Shown in pieces: positions 58,521-64,000 of a stretch of DNA of 64,000 nt; the first letter of the stretch is position 1, and every line of letters begins with the position of its first letter. Under the pieces are notes generated by a model that ran no database searches, had not been told where the DNA came from, and was given only the letters and a program-made list of their open reading frames with translations. The DNA is from a bacterium. GTDB lineage: Bacteria; Auribacterota; Tritonobacteria; UBA1439. The DNA lies in the NCBI GenBank assembly GCA_028716845.1, contig JAQUPF010000006.1, positions 62,001-126,000 of the forward strand, in the 5' to 3' direction. The position numbers and the translations under genes are program-made.

Positions 58521-58870
58521 CAATTCACCACGGATGACCACGGATCATTACGGATCCGCACTGATACTCTTCAAGTGAAATCCGTGGATACCCGTCGGAA
58601 ATCCGTGCAGATCCGTGGCTCGGGGTTCATTATTTTCGCCGCGGATTGACGCGGATGACAGATACTCCCTCCCGCCACAGAGATCACAGAGATTATGGAG
58701 AATCCGGAGGATGCAACCCGTTCAATCTGCATTCATCATCGCGAACTGGATCTGCGTTCATCCGCGGCAAAGCATTGTCTTTCGCCGCGGATCGGGCGAG
58801 ATGCGAACGACGCGCTCCTGCTCTCCGATCCGTGCCCATCCGTCAATGGTCCGCGGGGATCCGTGGCGAG
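58521..58870. repeat. Cluster of cacggat-family repeats with one cacagag motif
   Basis: caccacggatgaccacggatcattacggatccgcactg...aaatccgtggatacccgtcggaaatccgtgcagatccgtgg; ccacagagatcacagagattatgg at 58673..; gatccgtggcg to 58870. Confidence 0.6.
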
Positions 58871-60456
58871 TGGTTCATGTTGTTCCTCCCGCGCGAGCGG
58901 AACTCCCGCGCGAGCTCCGCGAGTTCCGGCGCCCGCGCGGCGCGCGCGGCGGCGAGGAACCCGCCGACGCCGGCGAGGAGGGGGACGAAGACGCGGAGCG
59001 CCTTCGCGGCCGTCTCCCCGCCCGGCCACGCGCGCCCCGCGTACAGGAAGACGATCCAGGCGACCGCCGCCATGACCGCGGTCGCGAGGACGATCTTCGC
59101 GAGCGAGCGCGCGACACGCCGGAGGCCGAGCAGGCCGAGCCGCCGCCGGAGGAGCAGGAGGAGGATGGAGAGGTTGACGGCGGCGGCGAGCGAGGTGGCG
59201 AGGGCGAGGCCGCCGTGCCTGAGCGGCCCCATGAGGACGATGTCGAGGATGATGTTGACGGCGACGGCGACGCAGGCCACGCGCACGGGGGTCCGCGTGT
59301 CCTGGAGGGAGTAGAAGCACCTGACGACGACGGAGACCCCGCCGATGCAGAAGACGCCCACGGCGTAGAAGAGGACGGCCCAGTAGGTGGGGTCGGTCGA
59401 GCCGTCCGCGAGGAACTCGCCGCGCTCGTAGAGCAGCCGGATGATCGGCCTACCGAGGACGATGAGCCCCGCCGCCGCGGGGATGGTGATGAAGAAGCAG
59501 AGCCGGAGCGCGTAGGTCAGCGCCTCCTTCAGTCCCTCGATGTCGCCCGCCACGGCGCGGGAGGCCATGAGCGGGAAGGCGACGGTCGATATGCCGATGG
59601 CGAACGTCCCGATCGGGAACTGGATGAGGCGGTTGGCGGCGAACAGGTAGGTGATGCTCCCCTCCGGCAGAAACGACGCGAACAGGTTGTCCACGATGAG
59701 GTTGACGTGGTAGACCGCCAGGCCCGCGAGGGCGGGGACGACGAGCCGCGCGATCCGCCCGATCTCCGGGTTCCGCCACACCCTGCCGAACGAGAGGCGG
59801 AACCCCCGGCGGCGGAGGACGGGGGTCTGCATCGCGAGCTGCACCGCGCCGCCGGCGAGGACGCCGACGGCGAGGGCGAAGACCCGGTCGCCCCCCTCCG
59901 CCCCCCAGAGGGGGGAGATGAAGAAGGCGGCGAGGATGACCGTGAGATTGAAGGCGGCCTGGGCGAGGGAGGGCATGGCGAAATGCCCGAGCGAGTTGAG
60001 GATCCCCATGCAGAGCGCCACGAGCGACACGAACACGATGTAGGGGAACATCCACCGCGTCAACCCCGCCGTGAGGGCGAGCTTCTCCGGGTCGGCCGCG
60101 AATCCGGCGAGCAGCGTCCGCACGATCCAGGGGGCGCAGAGCATGCCGGCGGCGGCGACACCCCCCGCGACGACGAGGAGCCAGAGGAGGACGGCGGTGG
60201 CGAGTTCCCAGGCCTCCCGGCGTCCCCTCTTGTGAAGGCAGTCGCTGAAGACGGGGATGAAGGCGGCGCTCAGCGCCCCCTCCCCCATGAGGTAGCGGAG
60301 GGTGTTCGGGAGGCGGAAGGCGGCGTAGAAGGCGTCGGTGAGGTGCGTGCCGAAGAGATTGAGGATGACCATCTCGCGGGCGAGGCCGAGGATCCGGCTC
60401 ACGAGCGTCGCGGCGCCGACGACGGACGCCGACCGCGCGATGCGGATGGTGCGCAT
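58843..60456 (-). CDS. murJ: Lipid II flippase / MviN family
   Basis: ARSASVVGAATLVSRILGLAREMVILNLFGTHLTDAFYAAFRLPNTLRYLMGEGALSAAFIPVFS; FYSLQDTRTPVR. Confidence 0.95.
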   Translation of the reverse strand: MRTIRIARSASVVGAATLVSRILGLAREMVILNLFGTHLTDAFYAAFRLPNTLRYLMGEGALSAAFIPVFSDCLHKRGRREAWELATAVLLWLLVVAGGVAAAGMLCAPWIVRTLLAGFAADPEKLALTAGLTRWMFPYIVFVSLVALCMGILNSLGHFAMPSLAQAAFNLTVILAAFFISPLWGAEGGDRVFALAVGVLAGGAVQLAMQTPVLRRRGFRLSFGRVWRNPEIGRIARLVVPALAGLAVYHVNLIVDNLFASFLPEGSITYLFAANRLIQFPIGTFAIGISTVAFPLMASRAVAGDIEGLKEALTYALRLCFFITIPAAAGLIVLGRPIIRLLYERGEFLADGSTDPTYWAVLFYAVGVFCIGGVSVVVRCFYSLQDTRTPVRVACVAVAVNIILDIVLMGPLRHGGLALATSLAAAVNLSILLLLLRRRLGLLGLRRVARSLAKIVLATAVMAAVAWIVFLYAGRAWPGGETAAKALRVFVPLLAGVGGFLAAARAARAPELAELAREFRSRGRNNMNHSPRIPADH

Positions 60457-60527
60457 TCCGATCCCCCCTGGCCCGGCCGCCCGCCGGGGCCGGCCTTTCC
60501 ACTGTTATTGGAGTATCAGCTTCAATG

Positions 60528-60643
60528 CGTGCCACAGAGATCACGAAGCGGGCACAGAGAGAACATCCCCATCATGTCCCACAACGTGAGATATCCCGGC
60601 CCGGTCTCCTCTGTTGTTCTCTGTGCCCTCCGCGGCAACCACC
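60528..60643. repeat. cacagag-family intergenic inverted repeat
   Basis: gccacagagatcacgaagcgggcacagagagaac ... ctctgttgttctctgtgccctccgcggc. Confidence 0.6.
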
Positions 60644-60852
60644 GTTGCCGCCTTCTTTTTGGCATCGGCGCTGGTTCAGGTGCGTATTATCGCATTTCTC
60701 TACCTGTGAGCCAGTTATGGATTTTCAGCATGCATGTCCGGGGAATGTCCTCCCCGGCACGGTTGACAACGGCGGCGGGAGGTGCTACAAGTTGCGCCTC
60801 ACACGATGCCCCGGCCTACCGGCCGCGGGGCGACCCGAGGAGGAATGACGGC

Positions 60853-61113
60853 ATGCCGACACGGAAATCAGGCCTGAAGCACATGCGCGCCGACGAGCGC
60901 AAGCGGCTGCGGAACGCGCGGGTGAAATCGGCCCTCAGGACCCTCTCGAAGCGGTACCGCACGCTCCTCCGGAAGGGCGAGACGGCGGCCGCGCGCGCGC
61001 TCCTCCCCTCCCTCGCCTCCGCGCTCGACAAGGCGGCCAAACGGGGGATCATCCACCGGAACACGGCGAGCCGGAGGAAGTCGCGGCTCTCGAAGATGCC
61101 CCCCGCGGCGTAG
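60853..61113 (+). CDS. rpsT: 30S ribosomal protein S20
   Basis: MPTRKSGLKHMRADERKRLRNARVKSALRTLSKRYRTLLRKGE...ALDKAAKRGIIHRNTASRRKSRLSK; start set to 60853. Confidence 0.92.
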   Translation: MPTRKSGLKHMRADERKRLRNARVKSALRTLSKRYRTLLRKGETAAARALLPSLASALDKAAKRGIIHRNTASRRKSRLSKMPPAA

Positions 61114-61126
61114 CCGCCGGCCCCCC

Positions 61127-61630
61127 TCACCAGCGCTCGGTCACGCGCTCGACGATGTGCGTGGCCAGGTCATCGAGCACGAGCGGCACCGCGATCCGCT
61201 CCGACTGCGGCAGCGTGACGGTGACGAAGAACGCCCGCTCCCCCTCCACCCGCTTGCTTGACCAGAGCACCTTCCTCGTCTTGGCGTCACGCAGGATGAC
61301 CTCCGCCCCGATGGTCAGGCGGTACTCCCTGGTGATGTCATTCTTGTCGAACCGGAGAGCGCTCCTGTTGTAGGTGGCGAGCGTCACATCCAGGATGGCG
61401 TCGGCGTCCTCCTCGTTGACGACCATGTAGGTGCCGTCGACCTGGAAGGCGGTGACGATCCTGCTCGTCGCACGGGCCTCGAGGGCGGGCTCCGTGGTCC
61501 TGTTCTTCACCTGCGGGATATAGATCGTCTTGATCGGGTCGTCGGGGTTCACCGACCCCAGGCGGTACCCGCAGCCGCAGAGCACGGCGACGGCGAGCAC
61601 CGCCGCCGTCCGGGCGCGCATTCTCTTCAT
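61127..61630 (-). CDS. lptE: LptE-family LPS-assembly lipoprotein
   Basis: AVLCGCGYRLGSVNPDDPIKTIYIPQVKNRTTEPALEARATSRIVTAFQVDG; lipobox. Confidence 0.85.
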   Translation of the reverse strand: MKRMRARTAAVLAVAVLCGCGYRLGSVNPDDPIKTIYIPQVKNRTTEPALEARATSRIVTAFQVDGTYMVVNEEDADAILDVTLATYNRSALRFDKNDITREYRLTIGAEVILRDAKTRKVLWSSKRVEGERAFFVTVTLPQSERIAVPLVLDDLATHIVERVTERW

Positions 61631-61708
61631 CTCTCCCCCCCCTCTTTCCTTCGTCTCCCTCTCGCTTTCCGCAGCCGGCTCCCCGGCGGCGCTCCGTACT
61701 ATATCCTT

Positions 61709-64000
61709 TCAAGGGCCGGAAGGCAACGGATTGTTCCCCAACGACGACCGCTCATTCGGCGGCGCGTCCCCGCGCCGCGGCGCGAGATATCCCATCAGCC
61801 GGCGCAGGATGCCGCCGCGGGCGCCGCCCCGTTCCGCGCCCGCGCGGGCGCGCTCCCGCGCGAGCCATTCGCGGATCGCGGCGCAGCGGGGATCGTCCGG
61901 CCTCAGCTCGATGTACCGGGCCCAGTATGCGGCCGCGCCCTCCCGGTCACGAAAGGCGGAATGGTACAGCTGGCCGAGGCTCAGGTACGAGAGCGCGTGG
62001 TCGGGGTCGGCCTCGAGTGCCCGCTCCATCTCGCGCCTCGCCCCCTCGTAATCGCCCATCTCCCGGAGGGCGACGCCCAGGTTGTGGCGCGCCCGGGCGT
62101 CGCCCGGCGCCGCCTCGACCGCCTTCCCGTAGCAGGCGGCCGCCGCCCGCATCCGTCGCTGCTCCATGTAGATCGATCCGAGGCTGGAGAGCCCCCTCGG
62201 GTCGCCGGGCCGCGCCTCGAGCCCCGCCCGGTACGCCTCGACCGCGCCGTCCGTCTCGCCGCGGTAGCGGCGGAGGTCGCCGAGCGAGAACAGCGCGTCC
62301 GCGTCCGCGGGGTTCGCCCGGATCCGCGCCTCCAGGTCCGACGACAGCTCGGCGAACTGCTGCGCCACGCCCTCCCGGTGCGCCCGTTCGAGCCCCTCGC
62401 GGCATTGCCGGAGACGCCGCTCCACGTCGCCGCTCCGGTAGGCGGGCCAGGCGCCGCGGACCTCCATGAGCCGGAGGGCGGCGGCGTCGTACGATCGGCG
62501 CGCCTCGAGCCAGTTCCCCTCCGCCCGCGCACCGTCCGCCAGATCGATGAGCCGCTCCGCCTCCCGGTAGAGCCCCTCGCACTTCTCGAGGACCTCGCTC
62601 CCGTCGGGCGCGGCCTTCCGGCCGAACGGCCACGGGAACCGGCGCGGGAGGGGGGGGGCGGGAACCTCCCACTCCTCCTCCGCTTCCGCTTCCGCGGGCG
62701 GCGGCGGCTCCTCCTTCCGGGGGCGCAAGGCCTCCCTGCGCGTCCCGTACCGCTCCCTGATCCGGCGCTCCCCCTCCTCCCCGCGGGCGGCGATCCCCTC
62801 CATCTCCGCCCGCAGCCGCTCGAGCTGCGCCTCCCTGCTCCGCACGAGCTCTTCCTTCCGCGCGATCTCCCGGGCGGCCGTTTCGAGGACCGCCGCCCCC
62901 CCCTCCGGGAGGTCGCCGACCCCCGCGAGCCTGCCCTGGGCGACGTGGAGGTCAACCTGGGCGGCGCGGAGCTCGTCCTCGACCTTCTCGATGGCCGCCT
63001 CCGCCCGGAGGAGTCGCACCCGGTTCTGCATCAGCTCCCGCCGCTCGGCCAGGTCCAGCCGCGCGAGGGCGAGCCGCTCCTCGAGGGCGGCGATCCGCTC
63101 CCGCCGCTCCTCGACCTCGGTCGTCTCATCCGGGGTCAGCGTCGGCGCGACCAGGTACTTCCAGATCTGCCACGGCCGCCGCCCCTTCCCCGTGACGGCG
63201 GCGATGGCGGCGCGCTGGCCGCGGATGAGTCGGTCGGCCTCGTCGTACGCCTCCCGGGCGGCGCGGACCGCCTCGACCGCCTCGAGCTTCCGCTCCTCCC
63301 GCGCGGCGATCTTCCGTGCCTTCTCGCCGTACCGCGTCAGCGGGTAATCCCTGATGACCTCCCGGAGGTAGATGAGCGAGGCGCGGGGATTCCCGCGCTC
63401 CTCGTAGAAACGGCCGATCTGGTAGAGGGCCTCCGCCTTCCTCCCCTCGATCTCGGCGAGCATCTCCTTGGCCGGCTCGACGTTCCGGTCGCCGGGATAG
63501 TCGCGGATGAACTCCGAGAGCCGGTTCATCGCCTCCTGCGCCGCCTCCTGGTCGTACGGCGCCGCGACCGCCTGGCGGTAGGCGCAGACCCCGAGCTGGT
63601 ACTTCGCCTGGGGAACGAACTCGCTGTGCGGGTACCGGAACGGTATCTTCTCGAACTCGATCACGGCCTCGGTGTACCGCCTCGCCTCGAGGTAGGCGAG
63701 CCCCAGGTTGTACTGGGCGTTGGGGGCGAGCTCGCTGAACGGCGCGTTGGAGAGGATCTTCGTGAAGATGGTGATGGCGCGCTTCGTGGAGCCGGCGGGG
63801 TTGATCCTGAGGAAGCCGACGGACCTCCCCTGCAGGAACAGGTTCCCGATCCGGAACTGCCGCTGCAGGATCAGGTTGACCTTCGGGAACGACGGGTGGC
63901 GGTCGAGGACCGCCTGATAGGCGCCGAAGGCGGGGTAGAAATAGCCGGCCTTCTCGAGCATCTCCGCGACCCGGAACTGCGCCTCGGCGGCGAGGGGAGA
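61709..64000 (-). CDS. TPR-repeat protein with coiled-coil centre; truncated by the window edge
   Basis: FRYPHSEFVPQAKYQLGVCAYRQAV, VIRDYPLTRYGEKARKIA, C-term ALFSLGDLRRYRGETDGAVEAYRAGLEARPGDPRGLSSLGSIY; frame stays open upstream of the M at 63961. Confidence 0.85.
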   Translation of the reverse strand, partial: SPLAAEAQFRVAEMLEKAGYFYPAFGAYQAVLDRHPSFPKVNLILQRQFRIGNLFLQGRSVGFLRINPAGSTKRAITIFTKILSNAPFSELAPNAQYNLGLAYLEARRYTEAVIEFEKIPFRYPHSEFVPQAKYQLGVCAYRQAVAAPYDQEAAQEAMNRLSEFIRDYPGDRNVEPAKEMLAEIEGRKAEALYQIGRFYEERGNPRASLIYLREVIRDYPLTRYGEKARKIAAREERKLEAVEAVRAAREAYDEADRLIRGQRAAIAAVTGKGRRPWQIWKYLVAPTLTPDETTEVEERRERIAALEERLALARLDLAERRELMQNRVRLLRAEAAIEKVEDELRAAQVDLHVAQGRLAGVGDLPEGGAAVLETAAREIARKEELVRSREAQLERLRAEMEGIAARGEEGERRIRERYGTRREALRPRKEEPPPPAEAEAEEEWEVPAPPLPRRFPWPFGRKAAPDGSEVLEKCEGLYREAERLIDLADGARAEGNWLEARRSYDAAALRLMEVRGAWPAYRSGDVERRLRQCREGLERAHREGVAQQFAELSSDLEARIRANPADADALFSLGDLRRYRGETDGAVEAYRAGLEARPGDPRGLSSLGSIYMEQRRMRAAAACYGKAVEAAPGDARARHNLGVALREMGDYEGARREMERALEADPDHALSYLSLGQLYHSAFRDREGAAAYWARYIELRPDDPRCAAIREWLARERARAGAERGGARGGILRRLMGYLAPRRGDAPPNERSSLGNNPLPSGP

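Noticed and set aside
58615-61113. 832-aa plus-strand ORF
   Set aside because: Runs antisense through murJ; only its last ~86 codons are real (rpsT).

Overview
This is a high-GC bacterial chromosome segment. A PVC-type small basic protein and several intergenic repeat families suggest a PVC-superphylum or related uncultured lineage (inference). About 50 protein genes, 2 tRNAs and a cobalamin riboswitch can be supported. Housekeeping modules: rnfCDGEAB plus folD; secG-tpiA-pgk-gap; mfd; surA-pdxA-ksgA; rpoN; murJ; rpsT; lptE. The accessory region (~3.8-13 kb, visibly less GC-rich) holds a BrnT/BrnA-like toxin-antitoxin pair, a zinc-finger protein gene flanked by ~170-bp direct repeats, and a tight pair encoding a single-chain Type IIG/ISP-like restriction-modification enzyme and a NACHT-type STAND NTPase with C-terminal pentapeptide repeats. 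A second notable locus (~21.2-27.7 kb) is a cobalamin-riboswitch-led operon encoding a large Ig-repeat surface protein, a complete ECF-type transporter (T, fused A-A, S) and a secretin-N-like protein. The ORF track misses two short genes found by reading: a 50-aa PVC-type small basic protein (44783..44935 -) and a candidate 25-aa single-TM microprotein (31678..31755 -). Domain calls come from recognising motifs by eye; no database search was run.
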